NCBI GenBank assembly: GCA_026936335.1
Contig: JAPMXV010000042.1
Location: forward strand, 1 to 64,000
Direction: 5' to 3'
Origin: Mantamonas sphyraenae
Taxonomy: Eukaryota > CRuMs > Mantamonadidae
DNA: 64,000 nucleotides
This document shows positions 39,973 to 49,981 of this stretch, in pieces. Position numbers and translations under genes: made by a program. Below the pieces are notes generated by a model. It ran no database searches. It worked only from the letters and a program-made list of their open reading frames with translations, and was not told where the DNA came from. The stretch's first letter is position 1, and the number at the start of each line of letters is the position of its first letter.

Positions 39973-41727
39973 ATGTCCACATCCTACCAGTGGGTCTACC
40001 AGCACGCAAACAAATGGCGCCCGTTTTCGGCCAAGCAGATCGCCAGCATTGAGCAGGCCTACCAGGACGACGTGCAAGTGTTTGAACTCTCGCGCACCTT
40101 TCTCATCGACTTTGTCTCCATGGTTCGTGTCCGCCGTGACCAAGAGGACTCTTACGTCGCCATCAAGCGCCTGGATGGTGACGGCAACGAGAGCCAGAAG
40201 AAGCGTGCACGCCCAGCCGACGACGCCGACGCAGACGGCGCAGCCGCAGCTTCTCTCGGGAACTCGAAACGTCAAAAGGTGAGCGATCACGCTTCTCCTT
40301 CCAAAAGCACGGCCGCAAACACAACCACGACCACCAAGATCACCAAGACCACCACACCCGCCTCCTCCAGTGGCACAACATCACAAACCACCCGTGTACG
40401 TGCCTCCAAACAGGCCACTCTCTCGTTTGGTGATGGCGGCGTCGTTGCCGTCGACACCATCCGCACCTACACCACCAGCACATCGTCCTCTCCTCCTCCT
40501 CGTCCTCCTCCGGGTTTCCCGAGCACTGGGACGAGGTGGACTCGGTGCTGGTGTACAACCCCCCCCAGTGCAAGCCCAGCGAGCGCATCGTCGCCTTTGA
40601 CATGGACGGCACCCTCATCACCACAAAGAGCGGCCGCAAGTTCCCCGTCAGCCAGCTCGACTGGCAGTGGCTGTTTGACAACGTCGTGTCCACTCTGCAG
40701 GCCTACCACGACAAGGGCTACAAGCTCGTTGTCTTTACCAACCAGAAGGGCATTTCCACAGGCAAGACTCCCCGCGCTTGGATGTTTGAAAAGTTCCGTG
40801 ACATGCTTGCAGACATCCAACGGCCCACCCAGTTCTTTGCATCCACGGAAGACAACCATTTCCGCAAGCCCTCGCCGGCCATGTGGCACATGATGGCCAG
40901 CCAGTACAACGGAGGCGTTGCCATCGGTAGGTCCCCTCGATCCCAGCCCACCACGGATCGATCACGCGCCCCTTGCTCACACCCTCACGCTCTCGGTAGA
41001 CCTCTCCCAATCCATCTACGTCGGCGATGCTGCCGGAAGGCCCAAGGACTGGAAGAAAGGCGCCAAGAAGGACTTTTCCTGTTCCGACCGCAACTTTGCC
41101 CTCAACTCTGGCGTGGCGTTCAAAACCCCCGAAGAGTTCTTTCTGGACGAACAAACCGCCGATCATGTGTGGGACACCTACGACATTGCCCAGTTGCCCA
41201 AGCTCGCCGCAGCCGCAACTGCGTATGTGCCCGACATAGACACCTCCAAGCAGGAGATGGTCCTCATGGTTGGATTCCCGTCCAGTGGCAAGTCCACCTT
41301 TAGCAAAACGCATTTTGTGTCCAACGGTTACGTTTGGATCAACCAGGACACCCTCAAGTCGCCCAAGCGCTGCCTCACCGAAACCATCGCCGCTCTCGAC
41401 GCAGGCAAAAGCGTCGTCATCGACAACACAAACCCCACACCAGAGAAACGCAAAGTATACCTCGACCAGGCTGCTTCACGTGGCATCCCTGCGCGTGTCT
41501 TTCATCTCACAACTCCGAAAGACCTTGCCCAGCATCTCAACCGCCTCCGCGAGTGGTCTACCCTGGGCGTCCACCGCCATGTGCCCGGCGTTGCGTTCAA
41601 CACATTCAACAAGCACTTCAAGATCCCGACCACCAGCGAGCCTGCTGTCGTAAGCGTCCAGCAGGTCGACTTTGTCCCAGATCTCACCAGCGACTTTGGC
41701 AAGAAGTGGCTCTCGTTCCGCACATAG
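39973..41727 (+). CDS. PNKP: Polynucleotide kinase 3'-phosphatase with an N-terminal WWE domain
   Basis: Bifunctional DNA end-repair enzyme (3'-phosphatase and 5'-kinase). The favoured exons are 39973-40278, 40479-40926 and 41000-41727, giving 493 residues. Intron 1 is 200 nt (GTGAGC...CACCAG) and intron 2 is 73 nt (GTAGGT...GGTAG). Residues ~5-68 are a WWE domain (YQWVYQ...KWRPF...IASIEQAYQ...TFLIDFVSMVRVR...AIKRL), a fold that binds poly-ADP-ribose in other proteins. It replaces the FHA domain of animal PNKP. The phosphatase motif is FDMDGTLI (Asp143, Asp145), followed by FTNQKGI and IYVGDAAGRPKDW. The kinase P-loop is GFPSSGKSTF (~343-352), and VVIDNTNPTPEKR follows. Intron 1 is also open in frame 1 (a Thr/Ser-rich linker with KQATLSFG), so a retained linker plus an indel in the TCC run near 40500 is an alternative. 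Confidence 0.9.
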
Positions 41728-41885
41728 ACGCTCACAACGAAGAATTCAGAAAATACACGTCAACATCCTGTCTTCAGCGCTCCCTTCAACCGGTTCCCTC
41801 GCCTTACCAGGACTTCTCGCAAAGCCAGCGCCGCTGCGCTCACCGGACCACCCCAACCACCACCTCAGCAGCAGCAACAACAGCC

Positions 41886-42512
41886 ATGTCGAACCGCCCC
41901 TTTATCGTTCTGGACAAATTCGTGCTCAGACAGTTTGAAAGCCGCATCTCTATGGAGCCAGAGATGTTTGAGAAGAAGCTGAACGAGCTCGTCGACGCCC
42001 AGGGCTGCAACGAAGCTCTGGTGGATGGATATGCCCCGTTCTGCAAGCATGTCTTTGTCGACAACTTTGCCGACCTGGACCAGGACTACGTGGCGCTCAA
42101 CAAAGACACAGCATCCCTGGTGCAAACCGATTACGTCGCACGCACGGACAAGGAGCTGCCTGTGCTCGTGCGCTGGGTCGACGCCGAGGAGGCACACAAG
42201 GCTGGCCTTGTGCAGAAAGCTGCCATCTTGGATGTCATCCTCTACTCTCGTGAGCAGATCATTGCCGAGAACGAGGCCATGGGAGAGGTTCCCGACACCG
42301 AAGAGACCGCCCCGTGGGGTGTTGTTTCCGTCAAGGCCCAACACGTCGACCACGAGTTGCCCATGAATCCCATCACCATGATGCGCAATGCATTGGGCAA
42401 GGATCAGGGTGGCTCGGGCGTACCACTCGACCCGGAAAAGTACGCTGCCAGCGTCGCCTTTTGGAAGGACAACGTCACCATCGCCACCATGAGTCAGGGC
42501 GGTGCAATGTAG
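41886..42512 (+). CDS. DUF3228-family protein
   Basis: A single exon of 208 residues. The hallmark stretch LVDGYAPFCKHVFVDNF, followed by DKELPVLVRWV and LDVILYSREQI, matches what I recall of the DUF3228 family, found in bacteria and plants and of unknown function. No signal peptide or membrane helix is present. The start ATG has CAGCC before it and a clean upstream spacer of 158 bp from PNKP. The PP2C gene follows 79 bp downstream on the same strand. The invariant DGYAPFCKH with its Cys and His could form an active site, but that is inference. Confidence 0.72.
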   Translation: MSNRPFIVLDKFVLRQFESRISMEPEMFEKKLNELVDAQGCNEALVDGYAPFCKHVFVDNFADLDQDYVALNKDTASLVQTDYVARTDKELPVLVRWVDAEEAHKAGLVQKAAILDVILYSREQIIAENEAMGEVPDTEETAPWGVVSVKAQHVDHELPMNPITMMRNALGKDQGGSGVPLDPEKYAASVAFWKDNVTIATMSQGGAM

Positions 42513-42591
42513 TCTTTGTCCACCGTCATGTTTTCCCTGTCATTCTGCCATCACCTCCCAGCCGCTTCCAACACAAACCCTGCGCCTGTCC

Positions 42592-44916
42592 ATGTCCAAG
42601 CGCGCGCGCTCAGAGCACGCCGCTGAAGAGCCCGAGCAGGACCACTCCCAGGACCATGGCCCTGCACATGACGCTAGCGTCGCGGAGGGTGTGAATGAGC
42701 ACGAGCCTGACGCTGGCAATGCCGCCAAGCGCCAGCGCGTCGAAGCCTCCGTTCCCCAGGCCGCTTCGTCTGCAGCCAGCTCCACATCTACAGCCATTAC
42801 CACAACCTCCTCCACCTCCTCCACCTCCTCTTCCACCCAGCATGCCACCGAACCGCCGTCCCAGCCCATCACCGACGAGGAGCAGCTTGCTCAGGTCAAC
42901 CCGCAGCATTACCACCCCACCGTTCGACTCCTTTCGGCTGCCGTGCACCCAGCCAACAGCCCTTGCGAGGACGCCTTTTGTGTTGATCCCTCCAATGGCA
43001 TTGTGTCTCTCTTTGACGGCCGTAAGTCAGCCCCTGCTTGCCTCCCTGGCCCCTACTTCGTCGGCCGCCCCTTTGGTCGCGCCGATGTGCACCGACCACA
43101 AGTCGACCTCTGCTCACCACACACCTGTTCGTACCGCTGCCCTTCCATGCCACTACCTGTCCCCACACCACATATGCGCCCATGGCACTTTGCAGACGGA
43201 GGCTCGCTGCTCAGCACCAAGCTCAGCCGCACGTTGAACAAGCTCGTTCTCGACCGCCTCGACGAGGTGCGCAAAGACCCACACACCGTCCTCACAGACA
43301 TCCTTGTACAGGCAGACGATGCGTTCTACCAAGACCACGTGCGCACAAACTCTGCAAACGCAACCGTCGGTATGTCCTGCCCGCTGGCTGCCTCTGCACC
43401 CCACCCGTTCCCACTCCCGTTTTGGCGCCAACCTGTCACCCGCTTTCTACGCGCCCATGCTTCCCACGCTGACCCGTACGCCACGACACACGCGCACTCC
43501 TCTCTGCACTACCCTTCCTTTGCAGGTTCATGCGCCGTCGTGTGTGTCCTCTTCCCCGACAAGCTGGTGGTCGCCAATCTTGGCGATTCGCGCGTGTTGT
43601 TGGGAACCCGTCAGGAACAACAGCCCACAGGTGACGATTTCGTCACCCTGCGCAATTTTCACTGCACCCAGCTCACCACAGATCACAACACCGTCAACGA
43701 GGACGAGGTACAGCGCATTCGCAACCACACAGGGTATGCAAAGGCCGTCCGCAGTACCTTTATGGACCGCGTTAACCCGCGTGTCGGCGGCACCCTCATG
43801 GTCACCCGTGCCATGGGAGATTTTTATTTGAAAAAGCCTGAGCTTGCTCTACAGGAATCGGACGCAAAACACTTCCCGTTCCTGTGGTGCGAACCCGAAA
43901 TCGTCGTCCATCCCTGGGGCCCCGACGACGAGTTTGTCCTCGTTGCCTCTGACGGCCTCGGGGACAGGGACTACGTCACCAACGAAGACGCCGTCTCCAT
44001 GGTCGGCAACTTTCTCGACAAGTACCACGGCTGGGATCCCAGCGACACCGACAGCAAAAGCAGCACGCCTCGCACGCAGACAAATTCCAACCGCCGCAAA
44101 GACTCTACAAAAACTCGCTCTCCACTCTTTGCCGTCTCCTCCTCCGCCTCTACCATTGCAGCCACCCCAACTTCGGCAGCAGGCGCACGCACTTCCTTCT
44201 CTGCCTTTCCTTCCAATGACGGCTCCGTTGCCGACTCCATCGGTGGCTCGGTCGGTGCACAGCTGCCTTCGGATGCCAGTGAGCGATCAGAGCTCGAGAC
44301 ACCTACACATCGGGACCAGCAGAGCGACGGCGCAACACCTTTGCAATCCGACGCAGCCGACGACCACCAGGTCGATCCCGCCCAGGCCGAAGCCGGTATT
44401 CAGCTGCAGCAGCTCTATGATGGCGTTGCACTCGACGTTCGTGATCTCAAATCCAAGGAGCACGCCGGAGAAGCGCCGATGACGGGCTCCGCAAAGCTGC
44501 TGAGCGCAGGCGATGCAAACAACGGCGACAACGACAACGATGACGATGACGATGACGCCGACGATGACGATGATGATGACGACGATGATGATTTCATCTG
44601 GAACAATACCCAGGAAGAGGTGGGCGGCTTCGACGATACCGGCTCGGATGCCGCAACTGAAGTGGAATCGCCCTCGTTGGAGATGGCCAGTTTCCAGCCG
44701 CTCGAAGTGGCCTCATATCTCAAGCAACACTGGCTGCAAAACATCGCCCAGCATCAGACGGTGCCCGTGGTTGATCTGCTACGCATGATGCCTGGCCGGA
44801 CACGAAGGCGGTATCACGACGACTTGACCCTTGTCGTCATCCAGCTGCGCAAGAGTGCGCTCCTCACCACCCATGACGAAGAGCAACAATCATCCTCCTC
44901 CAGCACGCATCAATGA
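42592..44916 (+). CDS. PP2C-type protein phosphatase with a large acidic insertion
   Basis: Mn/Mg-dependent Ser/Thr phosphatase (PPM family). The exons are 42592-43021, 43196-43369 and 43526-44916. Both introns (174 nt GTAAGT...TTGCAG; 156 nt GTATGT...TTGCAG) are multiples of three and free of stops. Removing them restores FDGHGGSLLS and GSCAVVCVL. The spliced product is about 664 residues. Metal-binding and catalytic motifs are ED (CEDAFCVD), FDGHGG, NLGDSRVLL, GGTLMVTRAMGD, VASDGLGD and DDLTLVVIQL. Between SDGLGDRDYV and the last motif lies a ~270-residue insertion rich in Ser/Thr, then Asp (a run of ~20 acidic residues). The N-terminus (~1-110) is also low-complexity with KRAR/KRQR clusters that may direct it to the nucleus. 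Confidence 0.9.
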   Translation: MSKRARSEHAAEEPEQDHSQDHGPAHDASVAEGVNEHEPDAGNAAKRQRVEASVPQAASSAASSTSTAITTTSSTSSTSSSTQHATEPPSQPITDEEQLAQVNPQHYHPTVRLLSAAVHPANSPCEDAFCVDPSNGIVSLFDGRKSAPACLPGPYFVGRPFGRADVHRPQVDLCSPHTCSYRCPSMPLPVPTPHMRPWHFADGGSLLSTKLSRTLNKLVLDRLDEVRKDPHTVLTDILVQADDAFYQDHVRTNSANATVGMSCPLAASAPHPFPLPFWRQPVTRFLRAHASHADPYATTHAHSSLHYPSFAGSCAVVCVLFPDKLVVANLGDSRVLLGTRQEQQPTGDDFVTLRNFHCTQLTTDHNTVNEDEVQRIRNHTGYAKAVRSTFMDRVNPRVGGTLMVTRAMGDFYLKKPELALQESDAKHFPFLWCEPEIVVHPWGPDDEFVLVASDGLGDRDYVTNEDAVSMVGNFLDKYHGWDPSDTDSKSSTPRTQTNSNRRKDSTKTRSPLFAVSSSASTIAATPTSAAGARTSFSAFPSNDGSVADSIGGSVGAQLPSDASERSELETPTHRDQQSDGATPLQSDAADDHQVDPAQAEAGIQLQQLYDGVALDVRDLKSKEHAGEAPMTGSAKLLSAGDANNGDNDNDDDDDDADDDDDDDDDDDFIWNNTQEEVGGFDDTGSDAATEVESPSLEMASFQPLEVASYLKQHWLQNIAQHQTVPVVDLLRMMPGRTRRRYHDDLTLVVIQLRKSALLTTHDEEQQSSSSSTHQ

Positions 44917-44951
44917 ACCCAACAATGAACCCAACTCACCCGATCTACGAT

Positions 44952-46977
44952 CTACATTGTGATGTCGCGCAGAAAAGCCTGCTCAAAGGCCAGCAAGGCC
45001 GCCCGCATGCTGTGCATCTGTCGCAACTGTGTCTGTTCACGCTGAATGCTCTCCTCATTGTGCAGCTCGTCGTGCAGGGATCGTTCGTCGTTGCGCGCTC
45101 GCTGGTCGTCCAGAACTTGCACGCCTGCCTCCACGTGCAGGAGTGCGCACCACTTGGCCGCTGCGGCCCGTTCGTATTCACTCAATGTGTCACTCTTCCT
45201 GGCCTTGTCAAGCCACGAGATGGCTGTTGTGCCGTTGCCCAGCCGCGTGCATGTTTCGTCCAGCACCGCCAGCTGTTGCCGCATCAGCCGCTGACCAATC
45301 GTCGAGGGCAGCGACAACACACGAGGAAGCACTTCGTCGCTCAATACCTCCAGCAATTGCATATCCTTGCCTGTTTCGAACGAACACGCGTGCGAGCGCA
45401 GCTGCAGCGCAGCCACCTTTTCGTGCAGGCACAGCTGCTCGACTTCCTCGTTGCGCAGCAGTTCCATCACCTCTGGCTCTTCGCTGCACTCTGTCAAGTC
45501 CAGCATCAGCGCCGCCTGCAGCTGTTGCGCTTCCCAATGCTCGTTGCAATCGGAAAGCGATGTGTACGCTTCCTGCAATCGGGCCAGTCCCATCTCCTCC
45601 ATGCCCAGCTCTCGCTCTGCCATCGCCAGGTACCGATCACACCATGCCAGCGCAACCTTCATCTCCACCAGCACCACCTGTTCCACCTTGGCCCCTTGGC
45701 TGCCTCCCACATGCACCATCCCTCGCTGCTGCTGTTGGTGCCGCAGCGCGCCCACTTCTTTGTGCAACGCCATCAGCTGGCCGCTCTTCAGATCGTCAAG
45801 TCCCACGTGTGATGCCAATTGCAACGCTCTCAGCCGCAGGACGGCTGGCATGCCGAGTTGAACTTCCGTGCTTTCCTGCTCGTTTGCTTGTCCATCCCGT
45901 TCGCTCGGCAGCAGCACCATCGCACTTTGCGCTTCCACAAGGGCTTGCTCGAAAGCACCAAACGCAAACAACAGCGTGGCAAGGTGCATGTGCACCTCCA
46001 CCATGTTGGACAGCACGTCGTGCCTCTCCGCACTCACCGCGAGCGCAAAGAAATGCTTGCTGTGCAGGAAGCAGCTCAGAGCAAGCACAGGCTCCTGCTG
46101 CGCAACCATGACCTTGCCCAGTTCACACAACAGCATGGGCTCGTACACCTCACGTGTTTCCAGCGACGTTGCGCTGTGCTCCAACAACTCCACCGCCTGT
46201 TGCAGCACCGTGCGAGCCTCTACAAAGTGTTCCAGCTTATACAGCGCGTACGCATACTTCCACATGGCCGACAAGATCTCGGCCATGATATCGTGTCTGT
46301 CAAGCGCCTCGTACTCGTCCAAATTGGCGACCAGCTCCTCCAGCTCTCCCAGCGTGTCCTGGCATACAAGTACGCAAGCCTCAAACTCTGCCATGCTCAC
46401 ATAGTTGCTGGCAACGATGTTTGTCACCGTCACCAGCGGCAATGTCTCCAGCTCCGCCTGGGCGCGCACCTGCTGCAAACACTGTCCTGTTGACATGGCT
46501 CAGCGCCAGCTCCGCGTTTCCTCGTTCGCCCCAGAACTGAGCGCCCAGTAACGACGCGCCAAACCACTGCTCCTCGCCCTCCTTGCTCTGTGCCACCTCC
46601 TTTTCAATCCGCTCGTACTCCTCGCGCTCCTCCTCGTTCAGCAGCACCGCCACGTGTTTCGCCATGCTCACAGCGCTCACAACGACCGGCTCTTCCCATG
46701 CCTCCGCATCCATGCTGATGCCTGTTCCCACGGCCCCGCTTTGATCCATGCCCAAGGAAACTCCCTTTTGTCCACTTTGGTCCACATCGCCAGCCTCTCC
46801 TGCACCCACCGATGAGCCTACGGCCTTGGCCGTCGTCAACGTTCCAGCGTGTCCGCGCTCTTTGCGTCCGCCCCTTCGGCTCCGGTTGCGCAGTGCCACA
46901 ATGCCAGCCACAGCCGCAGCCACCACCACACCCACTCCCAACACCGTCTTTTGCTGCTGTGTCAGCGGTCGTGACAT
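44952..46977 (-). CDS. TOM20-like membrane-anchored protein fused to a TPR-like domain (one frame break)
   Basis: The N-terminal part starts at 46977 (MSRPLTQQQKTVLGVGVVVA): one membrane helix (~10-28) followed by Arg-rich residues, the layout of an outer-mitochondrial-membrane signal anchor. About 100 residues later, LLGAQFWGERGNAELALSHVN resembles the TOM20 receptor helix pair (family pattern LGEELLAQGEYEKGVDHLTNA), and LETLPLVTVTNIV resembles the following LPPPVFQML. Between these halves, near 46480, the frame shifts by one base. The second frame continues for ~500 residues of helical TPR-like repeats (ALYKLEHFVEARTVLQQAVE, LCELGKVMVAQQEPVLALSC) to the stop at 44952. Two separate genes are less likely, because the second frame has a TGA two codons before its ATG. 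Substrate receptor function is inferred only. Confidence 0.55.
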
Positions 46978-47044
46978 TGCGAATGGTGTTGTTGGTGCCG
47001 TCTTCGCAGCTGCAGCATCGCCAAACAATCCTCTCTGTCCACCT
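46978..47044. promoter_or_regulatory. 67-bp divergent promoter, TOM20-like gene / VPS16
   Basis: The start codons of two divergent genes are 67 bp apart. No recognised element is visible; it is another example of the very short divergent spacers in this window. Confidence 0.4.
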
Positions 47045-49943
47045 ATGTCCCTCCTCACACACCCGACTGCAGAGTGGAACCAGCTCTATGATCGTTACTA
47101 CAGGTGAGTACCTATCCGACGCTGGCAACACACTCCCCTCCCGGCACACGCTCACTCACTCACAACTCCCTCCGTTCGGGCCCTCCACTCTTACAGGAAG
47201 CGTGAAATCTACACCATGGAGTGGGATGTGGATCTCAACAACTACATGTGCTGTGTCGCTCCGTACGGTGGCCCTGTCGGTACGTCACGTGCTTTTGGTG
47301 TCCTGCGGCACTCCTCCACCGCCCAAGATCGCTCCGCTGACACAGTGACCGCCCCTGCGCGCTACTCACCCGACTGCAGCCCTTGTCCGTGACGACCGCA
47401 AGATCTTGCGCCTCAACCAACAAAACATGAAGCCCAAGTTTATGATCTTCACCTCTGCTGGTGCCGAGCTGGCTTCCTTTCCCGTACGACCTTTGCCGCC
47501 GCTTTCCCCTCCCTATGTGCTCCTCTCGCCCGCCTGCTGACACGCTCTGCCCCTGCCCTACCACCCCTGCCGTGTGCACGCTCTTTCCACAGACCGAAAA
47601 GGGCCGCATCGTCCAGCTTGGCTGGACCGACCAGGAGAATCTGGCCTGTGTCATGGAGTACGTGGGGCCATTTTTGTGAGGTCGTGTACAACTTTTCACT
47701 CACACCCTGCGCTCCCCCGTGCCTATCTGGACCCACCTCCAACCACGCGCCTCTCCCACAGTGACGGCACCATCTACATCTACAGCATCTACGGCGAAAT
47801 CCTGTCCACGTTCTCCATGGGCGCCACCTGCAGGGACCAGGGCGTGCGTGACGCTTGCATCTGGGGCTGCGGCCTCGTCTGCCTTTCTGCAGACGGTCTC
47901 CTCTTCCTCGTCGAAAACTTTGACGAGCCGCGCGTCAAACCTATGGCCGACCCCATGCTCGAGAACGAGCCTCCCCTGTGCATGGCCGTCATCGAGCCTC
48001 AGTTCACAGGCAGCAACAACGTCGAAGTTCTCCTCGCCACCCAGGGTGGTTCCGTCATTGTCGTCGACACAGACACCGCTCGCGACATGGAGCTCACGCA
48101 GGGACCCTTCCATCGTCTTTCCGTCTCCCCTACAGGCAAAATGCTCGCCTGCTTCACCGAGAGCGGCAAGATGTGGGTTGTGTCGTCCGACTTTGCCCAG
48201 AACTACAGCGAGTTTGCCACAAAGTCCAAGGTGCCCCCACTGCAGCTCGTCTGGTGTGGGCCCGACTCTGTCCTCTGCTTCTGGGACGGCCTCCTCCTCA
48301 TGGTCGGCCCCTACGGCGACTGGATCAAGTACACCTACGACGTGCCCGCACACTTGACTCCAGAGATTGATGGCGTACGCATCGTCACCAACGACGCCTG
48401 CGAGTTCCTCCAGCGCGTGCCCAACGTCACCGAGAGCATCTTCAAGATCGGTTCCACCACCCCGGCCGCCATGCTTTACGACGCCCTGGAACACTTTGAA
48501 AACAAGAGCCCCAAAGCCGACGAGAACATCCGCCAAATCAAGTCGGAGCTCACGCAGGCTGTCGATGCCTGCATCGAGGCTGCAGGCCACGAGTTTGAGT
48601 ACACCATGCAACGCCAGCTGCTCAAGGCCGCCAGCTTTGGCAAGTCTTTCCTGGACTATTATGAGCCCGATGCGTTTGTAGACATGTGCAAGATGCTGCG
48701 TGTCATCAACGGGGTGCGCTTTTACTCGGTGGGCATTCCCATCACGCTGCAGCAGCTGAAGCTCCTGACACCCGAAGGACTCATCGAGCGCCTGATCAAC
48801 CGCCACCAGCATCTGCTGGCCATGCGTATCTGTGAATATCTCAAGCTCAAGAGCGACCGTGTGCTCGTCCACTGGGCGTGTGCCAAGGTCAAAACCGAGG
48901 AGCCCGACATGGTTACGCACGACGCCATTGTGGAGAAGCTGTCCCGCGTGCCGGGCGTTTCGTACGTGGAAATCGCCTCGACTGCAAATCGTGTGGGCCG
49001 CCCTCAGCTGGCCACCATGCTGTTGGACCACGAGCCACGCGCTGCCGACCAGGTTCCTCTTCTGCTGAGCATGCAGGAGGACGAGCTGGCGCTGGTCAAG
49101 GCCATCGAGAGCGGCGACTCGGATCTGGTCTACCTTGTGTTGCTGCACATCCAGCGCAACTCTCAGCGCACGCAACAAGACTTTTACCGCATGATCCGCA
49201 ACAAGAAGAGCGCCATCGACCTGTTTGTGCAGTACAGCAAGCAGACGGACCGCGAGTTCCTGAAGGACTTGTGCTACGCGCTGGAGCGCTCCCAGGACAC
49301 TGCGTACCTTGTGCTGGAGGAAGCCATGAGCAGCAACTCGATTGACGAGCGCATGGACCTCATTGCGTCGTCGTGCAACATCTATGCAGACAGCCGCGAC
49401 GAGTTTGGTGATCAGCGCGAGCACGCTTTTGTGTTGAAGAACATGGAGGACAACCTGAAGCTGCTGCACGTTCAGGACGAAATGGAACAAGCCACAGGTG
49501 GGCGCTATGCAGGCAAGTCTGTGAACGACACAATCTTTGAGTGCATCTGCAACGGCGACCAGAAGCGAGCCTACAAAATCAAGAGTGACTTCAAGGTGCC
49601 GGACAAACGCTTCTGGTGGATCAAGGTCAAGGCGCTGGGAGAATCACGCCAGTGGGAACAGTTGGAGAAGTTCAGCAAGGAGAAAAAGTCGCCCATCGGG
49701 TATGAGCCGTTTGTGGAGGCGTGCATGGAACAGGGGTCGGACTACGAGGCGGCCAAGTACATTCAGCGCGTGACCGACGCGTACCAAAAGGCAGACTACT
49801 ACCTGCGCATCGGATACGTGCGGGAGGCCGCCGATGTGGCTGTGTCGCAAAAGGATGGCGACCTGCTCAACCTGATTCTCAGCAAGTGCGTGCGTCGCGA
49901 AGATCAGCAGTATGTGGGCAACCTGCTGAGTCAGCTGAGGTGA
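47045..49943 (+). CDS. VPS16: VPS16, core subunit of HOPS/CORVET tethering complexes
   Basis: Peripheral endosome/vacuole membrane protein that pairs with VPS33 and is needed for late endosome-lysosome fusion. Five exons (47045-47103, 47197-47279, 47380-47483, 47593-47657, 47762-49943) give 830 residues; human VPS16 has 839. All four introns are GT-AG (GTGAGT, GTACGT, GTACGA, GTACGT donors), 93-109 nt long, and lie in the first fifth of the gene. The N-terminal half is the Vps16_N beta-propeller (YRKREIYTMEWDVDLN, DDGTIYIYSIYGE, VQLGWTDQENL). The C-terminal half is Vps16_C, helical (VSYVEIASTANRVGRPQLATMLLDHEP, the conserved core, then ALVKAIESGDSDLVYLVLLH). Its 3' end is 38 bp from the convergent VARP-like Rab GEF gene, another endosomal factor. 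Confidence 0.95.
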
Positions 49944-49981
49944 AGGGCGAAATGAGCAATGGATGTTTGCCTTTTGTTTTT

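Noticed and set aside
47700-49490. 596-codon minus-strand ORF over VPS16
   Set aside because: Antisense of a well-conserved VPS16 exon; low-complexity translation with no family match.
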